Below are positions 45,232 through 59,900 of a stretch of 64,000 nt of DNA, in pieces; the first letter of the stretch is position 1; each line of letters starts with the position of its first letter. The notes beneath the pieces were generated by a model. That model did not search any database and was not told where the DNA came from. It worked only from the letters and a program-made list of their open reading frames with translations. The DNA lies in contig OZ038434.1 of the NCBI GenBank assembly GCA_964036275.1, forward strand, positions 32,030,947-32,094,946, in the 5' to 3' direction. Made by a program: the position numbers and the translations under genes. Source of the DNA: Litoditis marina (Eukaryota > Nematoda > Chromadorea > Rhabditida > Rhabditidae).

Positions 45232-47621
45232 GATGATAGGGACAAAGGAACGTATAGATATATAAAGATTGGTGGAGAAAATGGTTCGCCTTTTCCAAAG
45301 GAAGCATAATATACGGTGTATGTTACCCTTTCCCTCTGTACTTTGATAACATCGATTTATGTTGATCATCCGTGAATTACGGATTGTTTCGAGATCAATC
45401 TCAAACAACTTTGTTGGATGGTCCATAAAATTGGCCGTTTTCCATGAAATCTGGACTCTGAACTATCCTTAATCTCAAGCATAGTCGAATTTCCATGTAA
45501 AAATCTCACCTCCCACCCTGTTTCGTAGGTTCGTTCCCTAGTTAAAACACCTGATTTTCGATAAAATTATGTGAACAACAAAGTCGCCTCACGTATGATC
45601 AAACTACAACAATTACTTGGTGCCTCCCCATTCATGCTGTTTCCATACACCAGCAAGGTTGTCCGAATAGTCAGAAAAATTCGAAAAACGAACTACTTTT
45701 TTGCCGAAAATATGAAAATCGGTCTAATTTTGTTAAAAACCTAAATTGTTGCGTGTTTACATCTGAAAACGGATTACTTCTTGTCGCTTAGTCGGACATT
45801 ACTGGTGTATGGCTGTTTTAGGTGTGTATCCGTGGAAATGTGCTCTGTGTGGCCACGGTGCTATAATACGAATGGTCGTATGGCGACACGTCAAGATGCA
45901 CTTCAAAGCCACCTACATTTCACAGGATTCGGTCAGTTCACGGACCATACTAGGTCAATGTTTTTGGTTTTAGGTTACTTTCCGGTTACTACCCAGGTAT
46001 CCTGAAAAAAGGGTTACCAAAAAGGGTCAGGTTACCTAAAAAGCGGGTTAGATATAAAATTCACCACCATACCTAACAGTTTGGTCGTTTGGTGTTTGGT
46101 TTTCTGTTCTCCAATTTATAACCTATTCCATTTAGCTTGGTCAATCAATTCCAATGTGCAACCTTTGCACATTCAGCTTTTTAGGGTTCTTTGAAAAAAA
46201 AAATTGAAAATTTACTGGTAACTGGTATGCTGTCGAATACCACTTTAGATTTTCAAGAATGTTTAACTCCGTTCAAAACGATCACATGATGTGGAACTAA
46301 AATAGAAATTTTATCTATATCTGTATTTCTGCAAAAAGGGAGCTTTTTTTGTCGTTTTGGAAGATGAAGAAGCTGGCGCTAGTGGAGTCAGCCCGTTTTT
46401 CCTTTTATGTCACCCACCGGTTAAGTGCCATACATACTTGGCTGCGGCTGCGGGCGTCTGCGGGCGGCATATGATATAAGTATGGCGCCCCTGATTATTG
46501 ATCAAATGTGCGGCTGGCGGCGGCTCTCGGCGTTTTGCCGCGCATTCATACTTCGGCGGGCAAAAGCGGCTGCGGGCGTCTGCGGGCGGCGCCGCAGACA
46601 GCCGCAAACAGCAGTTGCGGCAATAATGATTCAATTCAATATTGCCGCAGCGGCTCTCTGCGTCTGGATCGATCAATCTCATCACATTTTCACAAATATT
46701 CTAAAATCGTTATTTAATCCATCAATATACTTTATTACAGTTAATTTAAATGAATATTTGTATTCTACTTAATGTTAACTGCACTCGATAGTCAGTTTTT
46801 AATCCGTTTTAGTCAAAGTGAATGGCCTCTTTTCTTCCGTTTTGTATTTGAAAAAAAGTTTCAGGATGACAAAAACAAGAAGAATCCAGTTTAGAAAGAT
46901 TCTATTCGAAAAGCATTAATCGATTTGCAATTTGAACAATTACTGGAAGATTGAAAAGTATTCGAACAATTATTAGCATTGACTTGACAAAAGACAAATA
47001 TTCCTAATAGGTGGAAGGAAAATCATGACTTCAACAATAAGTTCGATTTTTATTTGTAATTCAACGTGAGGGACAACGGCGCCGCAGCCAGCCGCAGACG
47101 CGCGTACATACTTCAATTGGAGTGCGTTTGCGGGCGTTTGCGGGCGTCGGCGGGCAAACCACTAGTTTACCCGCGCCGCAGACGCCCGCAGACGCACCAA
47201 GTATGTATGGCACTTTACCTATTGGGGTAGTCGGTTGGTTACGTAAATCTGTGAGTCTGCTTAGCTACTTACAGCCGGTTTTTCAGTTTACGTTATCAAC
47301 CGGTTACTTGATTAAGTAACCGGTCAATAACCATGCTTGTTTCACCCTATTTCTACATGGAGAACTTAGCGCTGGTGATCCTTGAGGTAACCGGCTAGTA
47401 ACCAAGCCTCAAAAACACAAATCTTCATGTTTTTCAACACAAACCTGCATATTTTTCATTTTCAGATGAAGAACCTGGCGCTAGTGGAATCTGCTCGTCT
47501 GCGTACAGCCGACGCGCCGCAACAGACTGTGCAATGCACGTTGTGCGAGAAGGAATGTTCCGCGGACGCTGTTATGCTCAGGGCACACTACATAAGTCAC
47601 TCGGGTGGGTGGATGGACTCG

Positions 47622-47680
<59 letters not shown>

Positions 47681-47914
47681 TCTCTCTATCCTTCTCTCTC
47701 ACATTCTCTCTCTTTCTCTTTCCATCTTCTCTTCTCTCTCTCTCTCTCTTCCCCTCAACCTCTATTTCCCATTCTCCTCTCTCTCTATTTCTCTCTGTTT
47801 TTCTCTCTTTCCCTTGATATAACTTCTAGCTACCCTCTTTTCTTCTCCCATATCCACCCGTCTTCCTCTCTCACTGCCCCCTTGTTCCCTCTCTTGCTCT
47901 CTCTCTCTCTCTCG

Positions 47915-47947
<33 letters not shown>

Positions 47948-50900
47948 TTTCTCCCTCTCTCGCATTATCTCTGTTTACAGGTACCACCTACCGCTGCCCG
48001 GCCTGTCCGTTCAGTACATTTGTGCAAAGTGAATTGATGGAACACGCCGAAGGGCATTTGTTCCACAGTGAACAACATGATCAGGTAGAGGTCAAAGAAG
48101 AGGTCAAACAGGAGGTCATGAATGTGAGTAAAGTTATCGTAAGATCATACCCCAGCAAAGTTGTGCGAATGGCTATAGAAAATCGAAAAACGGGCTATTT
48201 TTTTTTGCCAAAAACGAGACGATAACCCTCTAAGAAAACCCTGAGATCATCTTGAATGAGGGTCGAAACTATTTTTGAGTTTATATTTCACTGAGCACAT
48301 TAATATAACTATTTTCGGACTGTTTCCACGTTTCCAGGAAACCGCAACGATTGGTGCTACTGCAAACTTTCCCGCCCAACCTCAACAAAACACGTCTACA
48401 GTTGTAGCTGTCAACGGTATACTAGCTGCATCTTTTCACTCTTCATCTATTTTTAGTTCTGAGAAAGTTTGGGAGTCCGACTTGGTTTATTCGCTTACAC
48501 CAGCCGACTTTTTTCCCCAAAAAGATTTTTTTGAGAGGTAAATTTGGAAATTTGAAAGATCGGGACTCAAAAATTGGGGTCTCGACCATATACACCATTT
48601 TTCCACAAATTAGGTAAGGACCCTATTGTGGGGTCTCATGGGGGGAGGGCCGCTCCTAAAAGTCAGCTGTTGTATGGTTTATCGATGTATTTTGATCAGT
48701 ATAGTTTGAATTTCCAGTGCCCGAACCGAAAGAAAATGTATCTTGTTTGTGTTGCTTGCGCTCTTTGGTTGAGTTGCGAAATTTTAGTGTTTTCGTATCC
48801 AAAACCACCAGAAATTACGAGTTTTGAGATCAAAATTTGAGTTTCACTCTACTGTAAAATTTTCGACCTGAAAGAGAGGTTCGGAAACCGATTAGGTTAC
48901 GGAAAACCCGGTCACTTTCAGATTTCACCCATATTTTAGTGGCCGAACCGCAAGAGAATGTCTCGTGTCCGCGTTGCAATGCCAGTTTCGACAGCAAGGC
49001 CGGCCTCAAATCGCACATGTGGTACTGTGTGATGAGAAGCGAATCCTGGAGAACGTATCTCGACCTTTTTATAGAGGTCAGTCGATAGTATTAGTCAAGT
49101 CTACGTGTTTCACACGTGATGTACGCGTACCTTCACGTTTTCTCGTCTGTAAGTCCATGAGCACACGTTGTTTGATGATACATGCAAGAAAGAGATCAAG
49201 AGAATATATTTAGATATCTTCATAGAGATCGGTTTCTAGTCTTAATCATTCTCACGTGTTATTCACGTGGGTCTGTTCCAGTTGTGTACATACACCAATA
49301 CTATTTTACAAAAAAAAAACAGTTTTCAGTTACATTGTGATTATATGAAACTTTATCCCTTCGCACAAAACTATTCAAGGCTTCTTAATTTTAGCGACAA
49401 TATTATTGTAGCATGCTTTATTATTATTAGTAATATTATTATTTTTATTATTCCAGTCCACCCCGATCAACCAGGACTCGATCTCTCGAAAATTGCTGGC
49501 AATGGCCGGCGACAATCCGCAGCCACTCAGAGCTCCCACCGAGTGCATTGTGTGCAGGAAAATCTTCAAAAACAACAGGACTCTGACATGTCATCAGCGA
49601 ATTCATCTTGGTAGGTTTGATCGATTACAAAAGTAACCAAGTACTAACTGATAACAAAAATAACGGTTAAAGTAGGACGATTATGTGGTCTATTCACAAT
49701 TATTCAGTCCTTTAAACTGCAATACATTTTTCAATTGCATTTTAAAGGACCGTTAACACGAGATTGGTCCATATAATCGTCCTTCTTTAACATATTCCCA
49801 GAAAATATCGTGTCAGAAAATCTTCAAAAACAACCGCACGTTGACCTGTCATCAGCGAATCTATCTAGGTTGGTTGGTCCACTGAAAAAGTAACCAAGCA
49901 GTAACTGACAGATAACATATTCCGGTAAATATTGCTGCTGAAAAAGCTTTAAAAACAACCACACGCTGACCTGTCATCAGCTATTTCATCTGGATAGGTT
50001 TTGGTAGTTGTGGGCTGTTTTTATTTGAAGCATTGGTTTGTTTTATGAGAAAAAGGGAGAAAATGGTGTGATTGGCATGTTTTGTATCTTATTAGCAAAT
50101 ACGTATTCTGTATTCCCCACAAAGAATCATGAACTAGGTGCTAGGTCATTCATTGGGGTGGTCGACTAGTTGTCGTCACTTCAGTTAGTAGTTAGTACCA
50201 GACGCGATTTCCAGCCAGTCGCCTAGCCAGTGCTCTAGCTGACTGACCACACCCCGAAAAGAGAACTTGTAGGTCAGAGAGACGCAGAATGTCTGGCGAT
50301 GTCTGCGCCTCATCGATGTCTGCGCCTCAGTATTAGATCTATAACTTGATCGGTGTTTGTTGTTTATTTGCTCTGAACCAATGAAAGTTGGATCATTTCA
50401 GGCGTGAGACCGTACAAGTGCACCATTTGCTCGTACAACATGTTCAACAAAAGTGCCGTGCGCCGACACATCAAGGGGGTTCACACGGAAGAATGTCAGG
50501 TATCGATTAAATTAAAATCACGTGAAACTCACCCGACTCACGTGTGGTATACGTATGTCCTCCTCCCTACGATAATAATGTATGTTATTATAATCATAAG
50601 TTTCCTCGATCACGAGCAAGCTAGCTAGGGCAGCTAGTGGCTTCGAGAAATTTATGACTTATTTGAATATCGTAGTTCACATCTAGTTTAATAGTTTCTA
50701 TCCTTGTAGTGAACATTTGAGTAGTTTGTACTTTGTCGCCGTCACCGGAATTCCGGAACCTGTTTCATTTTCAGGAGGCCATCGTGAAGTTGCTCGGCAA
50801 GGTAGAAGCAAAGAAGAAGGCTGGAGGAGGAATGGTGGGTTGCAGAGTCGTTACTCGATAAAATCGAGTTTGGGTGTGTTTATAGACCCGAAATTTCCAC

Positions 50901-53900
50901 TTTTCGAAAAATCGACTTAGGAAAAATGTAAGGTTAGGAAAAATCAAGTTTTCGAGTTTTTTGAGTCGATTCGAGTTTTTCGTAGTTCAACTCTAACATG
51001 TAGTTTGACACCATTGCACGTGCAGTCGTGACGTTTATTATTGTTGGTTGGTGTACGTTACCGAAATTCAGTAGGATTCGGATTTGGTGCTCCGAAAACT
51101 TGATTTGCACTCCTCTTCAACTTTTGAGTTTAGATGAATAACTAGTAGATGTAGATAAATGATAACTTGCCATTTAGGACAACAGCTCGTTCGTGGAGTC
51201 AGTAATAGAGAAGCAGATTCGGCGAATGGCCGGTCCGGACGCCGCGCCGACCACGCACGACCACGAATGTATTCTGTGTCGAGAGATTCTGGAGGACAGG
51301 GCACAGTTGATGCAACATTACACCACACATACGGGTAGGTCAGTTTGGGAATGGGGGATTTTGTAAACCTAACCGGAACCAGGGTTCGATCGGAACCACA
51401 ATTGACAACCGTCGATGTTCTTCCAAAGTAACTGTAAAAGTCGGTGTAGGTGGTTCGTAGAGAACTTGCCCGTCACTTTCGTGGCGGCCGCGACGAGAGA
51501 TTGTGCAGGTCAGCGAGACGCAGACTGTCTCAGCATGTCTGCGGTCTCGTTGACCTGCATGCTCGCTCGCTTTTGTGCCTGGCCGATCGCAGGAAAGTGG
51601 CGCAAATCTTTCTAAGCGGCAACGTCTTCATTTGTTTTCATTCCAGAAAACGGTGCAGTTTCATCGGATGACGAAGTGGAAGAAGGAGACGTGGAAGAGT
51701 TTCTGAATCTCGACCTCAGAAAAGTGGTGAAGGAGCCGGGAAGTGACCTTCGGCTCGGGTGAGTTCATACACTACCGTGAAGTGGACCTGGGCAACATTC
51801 GTAAATACATCTCTTCCCCTTATTTATAGACAATTTGCCAAATTTTGATGCAAAATCATGAAATAGTTATATCTTGATCACGCTTAGTCTCGCCCTAGTG
51901 GTTGGTGGACAAAACGTGAAAACCATCTGGAAGCTGGAAGCCAAGTGACAGCCTGTAATGATGAAGTGCACGATTTTAAATCAATTTCTGATGTTCTTAT
52001 GAACGAATATTCGTGTGTTGATTTTGATTCACGTGAAGATTTCATGAACTTTTAGTAAAGAGTTGAGAATACATGGCGCTAGTTTTCCCAACTACAAAAG
52101 CTGACTTTTTGTTCCAAGAGTTTGATGACACTATTCATTTCAGACTCCAAAACGCTCAGTTCATCAAGCTGTCTGACTGGGATAAGTACATTGAGGTTGG
52201 GCCGTTTTTTCGTCGATATATTTGAGATTGGCCCTGAAAGACCATGGAATGAAGTCTTTGAAAAGTGTCTTGAAATGCGTTTGTACAGTTTTCATGCCTT
52301 TCAACATTCGCTATAAGACCGATACCGCATTTAAACGGATTTCTAAAAAGTCGCCGAGTGGGTGCTTCGTTCAACATACACATACGCCAGTAACTAAGCG
52401 ACAAAAAGTAGTCCGTTTTCAGATGTAAACACGTGAAAATTCAGGATTTTTCCAACAAAGTAGACCGATTTTTATCTTTTCGGCTGAAAAGTAGTCTGTT
52501 TTTCGAGTTTTTTTGACTATTCGGACAACCTTGCTGGTGTATGATAGTACATACACAGTAGCTCCCCCATGCCTATCACGGTACCAGGAAGAAGTCATTC
52601 AAGATTAAAAGTCATTAAAGTAAAAGTCATTTAAAAGTATGAGTCATTAACTCACTTTTAGTCTGAATTTTGAAATTACAAAATTTTTGAAACTTCATTC
52701 CTGCCTTTTCAACTGTTTTCATACTGAATGACGTTTACTTTCAAATGACTTTAACTTTAATGACTTTTAATTTCGAATGAATTATTCTGGTTGCCGCCTA
52801 TCACATGCCCTACGGACGGTTCTTCTACTGTTCATATTCACTGTGTGTATTGTGAAATGAAGATAAACTGACGATTGGATGACATAGATCGTACACAAAT
52901 GAAGAACTTTATTTATATTCATTCAGATGTTTCCTTACGATGAGAACGGGAGGAGCATAAAAGAAGAAATTGTAGTTTGATGTTCGACTGCAAAAAGAGA
53001 ATAATAATAATATTATTATTATTCGAATTTCTTTCCAGAGGCTTCCCTACGACGAGAAGGAGGAGGAGCGTAAGATCGAGGCCCTCCGGACCGAGGATAT
53101 GCAGCCGGTTACCAACCCCAACCAATGTGTCATCTGTCGCATTTTCTTCACAACTAAACGGCAGCTCATGCAACACTACACCATTCATACAGGTACGAGT
53201 TCATATCTCTTGTTGTCTCGTCTTTCTTTTCTCTCTCTCTTTTGTTTCTTCCTCTCCTTCTATCTCTCTCCTGCCTTTCCTCTCTGTTGAGATTTTTGTA
53301 ATAATGTGGTCAGTCCGCCAGAGAAAGTAACTACTGTATCGGATGTTCATAATTTGTGTGTTAACGCCTATTATTAACCTCATTGTGCATGACTTCACAT
53401 TTGATGTATTCCCTTATGGTTTACTTTTTGGATTTTGGATTTTGGATTTTTTCATGATTTGTTCTTCTATTTCAGAGACGAGAGCCTGGCGATGTAAGCT
53501 GTGTCGACATAGAGCCAGAAATAAGCCGATGCTCAAGGAGCACATTCTTGGCGTTCACGTGGGCAAGGAGGGCTTCAGACAGCATTTCATTCAGGTGCGG
53601 CTCATCGAACGGCCTGTTCTTTATCAAACCGGTTTCACTAACTTTTTTTTCGGTTTCCCTAGCATAGGTAACCTGCGAGGGATTGGACCCGAAATCCGGT
53701 TGCCGTTGAAACTTGAAAACTAGCATTAAAAATGAAAACCAATTCTGGATTTAATGAAAACTTACTCTCCGGTCGCCAACTTAGGTATCCAAAAACAGGT
53801 AACCCGGTCAGATATAGAATTCACCCCTTTTGACGCGTCTACACTCTAAATGGTCCAGGAGTTTGACTCAACATTTAACTTTGGAGAGAAAGCCAATACT

Positions 53901-56900
53901 TCTGGCAGCTCAAACATGAGCAAATCGAGTAGATATTCATCGAAATAGTTGATCCAACACTATTAATAATCATTAAAACCCAAGTGAAAAACGGCGAAAA
54001 ACTCTAGAAAAATCAGAATACGAGAATAAATACAAAAACCTATAAAGATGTAACCCCGCCGTTTCAGAATGGTTACCCACCGCCGAGAAACGGTAGCGAG
54101 TGTCCGGTTTGTTTCAAGAAATTGGGAAGCCATGTTCGACTCTATTTCCACTTCCGGCAACACGTGAACGGTTGGTTCAGAATTCGGTAAAATTGTTCTG
54201 ACAGCCGGAAAATTTGGACATGAACGGGTTTCTTTCTGGCAAACAGGAAATTCGCCCATTTCGGATGCAAATAAAATATGATCGGTTTTTATTTAAACCT
54301 GTAGTTCAGTGAAGCTCAGCGTAGTCCGTAGTCCCATGACGAAGAAAACTGTCTTGAAAATATGCAAAATATTGTCCATGAATTGTTGAGTGAAATTCTG
54401 TCTCAGAACAAGACTTCTTTTTTTTCTGTTCTCAAACTTTTTTCCTGTAAATTGCTGATAAAGATATAAATTCGTTCAACTATTCAGAAGCGGCGTCGGA
54501 GAATTTCCCGTGCACGGAATGCGGCAGGAAGTTGCTCACGCGGGCAGCTCTCACCGCTCATCGGCTAACTCACGAACCCAAGAAACAAGGGTCCGTCAGG
54601 TATATATGACATTTACTAGTGAAAATAAAAGATGAAAATTCACATAATATAGAAGGTTACCACAGTTCTAACATAGGTGAAAAATAGCGCGGCCGATTCG
54701 GCCCGAGTCGGGTCATTTCGTGGGAAAATGTCGGGCCGAAAAGGCAGTTTTTTCGGCCCGACGATGTTTCGGCCGATATGACCCGAATCGGGCCGAATCG
54801 GCCCGCGACTTTTCACCTGAGAAGCTACAAACTTTTTACAATCTGACCGTAAAGAAACGGGATCAAACTACAATCCAGACGGGATAGAGCAAGTGAAAAA
54901 ACCGCGAAACGACAGTCAAACCGGATATGTGAAAATTGTGAATGTGGCTGGAGACTCTTGGTAGACGTGATAGCTCACGTGCGACACAGCTTCGGCTGGG
55001 TATTGATCCAAACATTCAAGTTTAAAGTAGGACGATTATGTGCTCCAATCTCGGCGTGTCAGTCCTTTAAACTGCAATTGTGAAATGTATTGCAGTTTAA
55101 AGGACTGAAGCGTTGAGATTAGAGCACATGGTCGTCATTCTTTAAAGAGATGTGATTACTTCGCGTGTAGTCGAATCTTCCGTCAGAATAACTTTTTTCA
55201 ACTGTCTTGACCATGTTCACATCACCAGATGCAGTGACTGTCTTCAACATTCCACTCAAAGTTCATAAGTTATAAGTGGAAGGTTCTAGTGAAATGCTCG
55301 AATACAATTTAGAAAATTATTTCCATACGTGAAATAGTTCCGAATCGCGGCGAACAAAGTGAGCATGAACAGCTCCAAAAACACAGAATAGTAGTAATTT
55401 AGCCTAGAATCGTCAACATTTACCCCAAAAAGTGAGCATGCTCCGATCGAAATCGGGCAAAAGTGAGCATCAGCCAATATCAGAGTAAGGGGGTAATTTA
55501 CGTATGATCATTTCTTATCAAATTGATAGAAATTTCTGTTTCCAGTTCATCAAACAGTCCGGATCCAGTCGACATAGCTGTGACGTTGGTGGAACAGGCA
55601 GTCGGTCTGGCAGAATATTCAGAGCAACCAGTAGAGAGAGAAGAAGAACCTCTCCCTGAAAGGTACTGTTATCGTTCTAAGGTTGTAATCTTGACTTACA
55701 TCGCGTGATGTAAGTATATTTTCAAACAGAATGTTTCGATATAATATACAATGGTGCTGAAGAGCTGAAGTTTCCCGAAAACATTCAGATACGTAGTTTC
55801 GAGCTCACATTGTACTATTCGTAGATATGCGAAAAATTATACACGTGTGTGACGTGTATCGCGTATTTCGTGCAAATCAGGGTTGTTAAAGTCAAACTCG
55901 ACTCGACTCGAAAAAAAATCTAAAATTTTCGAGTCCAACTCGATTTGCCGCCAAACTCGAGAACTCGAAATTTCGAACACGATTAAAACCCTAGTACACA
56001 TGTGTCCCGTTTCAGTCCAGTTCCGTCTACCAGTAAAACGTCTGTCAACAGTGTCAACTTCATGAATTGGGAAGCACCAGCTCCAGCAGCCATGGACGCT
56101 CTATTCCCGTGCTCACAGTGCGATGAGAAGTTTCTCACGCGAGCGGCTCTCGACGCTCATCTGTTCTTGCACGCGACGATCAGACGAAAATACGACAGGT
56201 ATACTAGAAGTAGATTGAATAGTCACGTAAAGTTAGCTTTCTCATGAGGCACCGTGCAGTTTTCATCGCACATTTCTGAGTTTTGCTGTGTTTAACATGC
56301 TTCACGAGACTGTACAAAACTAACAATATATGGTGTATGAATAGGTTGTGAGAAATATGTGGAAATAAATTTTACGTATTTCTCGAAATCAGGTGAAACA
56401 TGGAAGTTTTGTGGCTTTCCTGGCTTTATAATGGTACCAAGGATCAAATAAAACGGTAGGATTAAAACTCATCTTCAGATAAGAAACTCAGAAAGATTTT
56501 CCAATCCACTGTGATGAACCAGCCTCAAAGGCGAAAGAGCACGTAGGTCAACGAGACGCAGACAGTCTGCCACAGTAATCCGCGCGTTTTCTATAAATTT
56601 GTCAGTTTTCCCTGTGTTCTCCATAACTAATTGTTTTCAGTTCGAGGAGAGTTGCGAAAAAGGAGAAGTTCAAAGACATTAGATTGGAAGATTATTGTGC
56701 GAATTATGAAGCCCTAGACAAGGAACCAGTAAGGTAGGTATATCTCTGAACTAGTTCTGAACTAAGGGAAGGCAAGTGGGAAGAACGTTTATTTGATGAA
56801 AGAATAGAACGGTACAAAATCGGTCAGGGAAAGGCGGAAAGGGTTTTGGCCTCGAGTCTTTTCTGGTTCTGTTGTAATCGCTTTAAACTAGGACGATTAT

Positions 56901-59900
56901 GTGGTCCAATCTCGGCGCGTCAGTCCTTTAAACCAATTGAAAAATGTATCGTAGTTTAAAGGACTGAAGCGTTGAGATTGGAGCACATAATCGTCATTCT
57001 TTAAGTGACGTTTCGCTCGGCGCGGGCAAGTTTGTGAAAATTTCCGTAGGTCGTTGTCGAAAAGGTCGTTCATGGTTTTTTGTTTTCATATTTGGTATTC
57101 AATATTGTTCAAATATCTGTTTTCAGTTCGGCCACTATAGCTATGAAGGTCAGCTCGCCGGAGGTTCAAGTGACAACGGAAGTGACCGTGCCTCCAGGGT
57201 ACGTGATTAATATTTGAACAAAGTTTACAAAAAAAACATCCTTTTTGCAAGCATGCGGCTTTTTCAATGGAGAATTCTCGTATACGTATTAATAAAAATT
57301 CGAACCTTACTCGACGGGATTTTTCGGGGAGCTCGAAACTGATCGAAAATTTAAACCCAGCAGTTAGAAAACGCGTTCCTCACTGATTGTACGCTCATAC
57401 ACCAGTAAACTTGTCCGAATAATCAGGAAAATTCAAAAAACGGCCCACTCATTAGCTGGAAGGAAGAAAATCGGTGTACTTTTCATTGAAAATCCTAAAT
57501 TTTTCTGTATTTACTTCGGAAAACGGACTACTTTTTGTCGCTTAGTCGGACCTTACTGCAAGGATGAAAACTACGAGCCTAAAATAGGCTAAATTCAGGG
57601 AAATTTAGGAAAATCGAAATGGCTGGATTAGAACCGAATTAGGCTTGTCGGCACCTATTTTAGGCTTGTCGGCACCTAATTTAGCCTGGTAGACACCTAA
57701 TTTAACCTGGTAGACACCTATTTCAGGCCTGTAGCCCCTATTTTGAGCTGGAATTAACCTATTTTGGGCTTGTAACACTCGATAATTATTTTTTTCGCGA
57801 ATGCCTGAAATAGGTGGCTACAAGCCTAAAATAGGTTAATTCCAGCTCAAAATATGGGCTACAGGCCTGAAATAGGTGACGACAGACCTAAAATAGGTGT
57901 CCACCAGGCTAAATTAGGTGCCGCCAAGCCTAATTTGGTTCTAATCCAGCCATTTATATTTTCCTAAATTTTCCTGGATTTAGCCTATTTTAGGCCTGTA
58001 ACTTTCACCTGAGTGGTGTACGTGTACGCTAGTCTTTTCCAGTCCTCTACCGTCTACAAGCGCATTGACAAATAACTACGCGGACTGGGAATCGCTTGTA
58101 GAGGTCGGTGATATAGAATTCGCTTTTCCTAGATTCAGCCTATACGGTGCATACTACTCTATCCTGTTTTGGTCGAAACTTGACGGTTCTTGCGTGGATC
58201 ATGATCTACAACGATGATTTGTCCACTGCTTTGGAAGCGTTTTCTCCAATCCCAGCTATCGGCCAGCAGCCAAAGCGAGATAGCATAGAGGTCAAAATGA
58301 CTGCAGACAGTGTGTATGTGTCTGTACGACCTGTACGCTCTCTTCTAAGTTCTTAGAGTAGGCTAGAAAAAAACTTGAAGCTCCATATTTCATTATAATT
58401 CTCAAAATGTCATTCTAAGCGAAACTTGTTGTGTTCAATTTTCAATACATGAAAACTTGAAAAAGAAATTTTCTCTGGATAAATACCACAATTCTGTTCA
58501 GATTGTGGACGTTTCGGACGACGACGTTCTGATTCTGATGCGAGAAATGGCGGACGGCAATTCAGTTTCCATGCTCACCGGAAGCCATCAATGCATGGTG
58601 TGTGGACTGAAGAACGACTCGCAGGACCAGCTCATGCAGCACTACCGCGAACATGCCGGTAGGTGAAAGGGTTTTCATGACCTTTTCTTAACTTCTTTGG
58701 GACTCGAAGTGGAAATTAGAGATTTTGCTCAATAATATTGGTTAAAGGTGGTTATTTGATTCGAAATTTGATTTTATAAGGAAAAATAATGATTAAACTT
58801 TTTTCTTTTAGATCCTTTAGGAGAACAATTGATGGAATCGCCTAGAATCTCGTGAATAGCCAATTGTCCGCAATCAAATATTTGATAATTTTCATTTCCA
58901 GATATTAAACCGTACAAATGTCTGCACTGTGACGTAGCCTTCGATTCGCGTGACAGCGTGCGAGAACACGTGACCACCCAGCACAGTTTCAACGAGATTA
59001 TTCTTTGGACACAAATGACCAAACCGGTAGGAAAACAGGCATTTCCACAAGTAATTTTTTAAGATAACACGAAAAACCAGAAACTTAGATCGATTCAAAA
59101 CTTACTTTGAAAATCAAGTTTTGAACTGAATTAAAAGTTGACCGCTTTTGCGCTCATCCGGTTTTCTTTTGGCGGTTAAGCATAGTCGTTAGTCAGACAG
59201 AGTATACATGATTCTGATCTACAATCTACATATTTTTCAGCAAGTGGTGAAGAAACGTTCCAAGTCGCGTCGTTTGTCCACCATGGTCAGCTGTGAATTC
59301 TGTGGAAAAGTCATGGAGCCGGACGACAAAATGGTTCACATGGTGGTAAACCACACAGAGAAAGTGGACGAAATCGTCAAGAGTAGGCATTTTTCACGTT
59401 TCCCTACTGTTTACATCACTTTTCTACGCGAACGTGCACTTGAACTGTTACCAAGGTTCTAAAATTACTTGTCCTAATCATTAAAAATTTAGAAGGCGAC
59501 AAAACAGTCAAACGTTCCAACTTTTCTTCACTTTTTACCTAACTTTTACACGCGAACTTGGCCTGTTAGCATAAGATTTTCGAACTTCCGGAACGCATGC
59601 TGATCTATTGGTAGCTGCTTCAGGTCTGGTAGGAGAGAAAGTTATGTTTTTTTCGCATTAGATAGCGTCAAAAAAGGGTAATTACGCTGGCTGTGTTTTG
59701 TGTATAGGTGGCGAACACCAGAGATGCTATTGATAAAAGTACCATAGGTGTAAGCAATGCGTAAAGTAACACAATTATAGTAGTTTTCATTCTCACTGAG
59801 ACCCCTACAGTAGGATTTCAAAACTTCCAAGCCGTTTTTCTCACTTACTTTTGATCGGAAAGATGGAGGATTTTCGCACCTCATTCTCGTTCTCAGGTAC

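Noticed and set aside
46410..46772. Open frames on both strands in the GC-rich foldback
   Set aside because: Repeated GCGGGC units keep all frames open; the sequence is an inverted-repeat element.
47481..48037. Long Leu-Ser and Arg-Glu frames around 47.6-48.0 kb
   Set aside because: They run through the (CT)n tract of intron 8; only the stretches matching exons 8 and 9 are coding.
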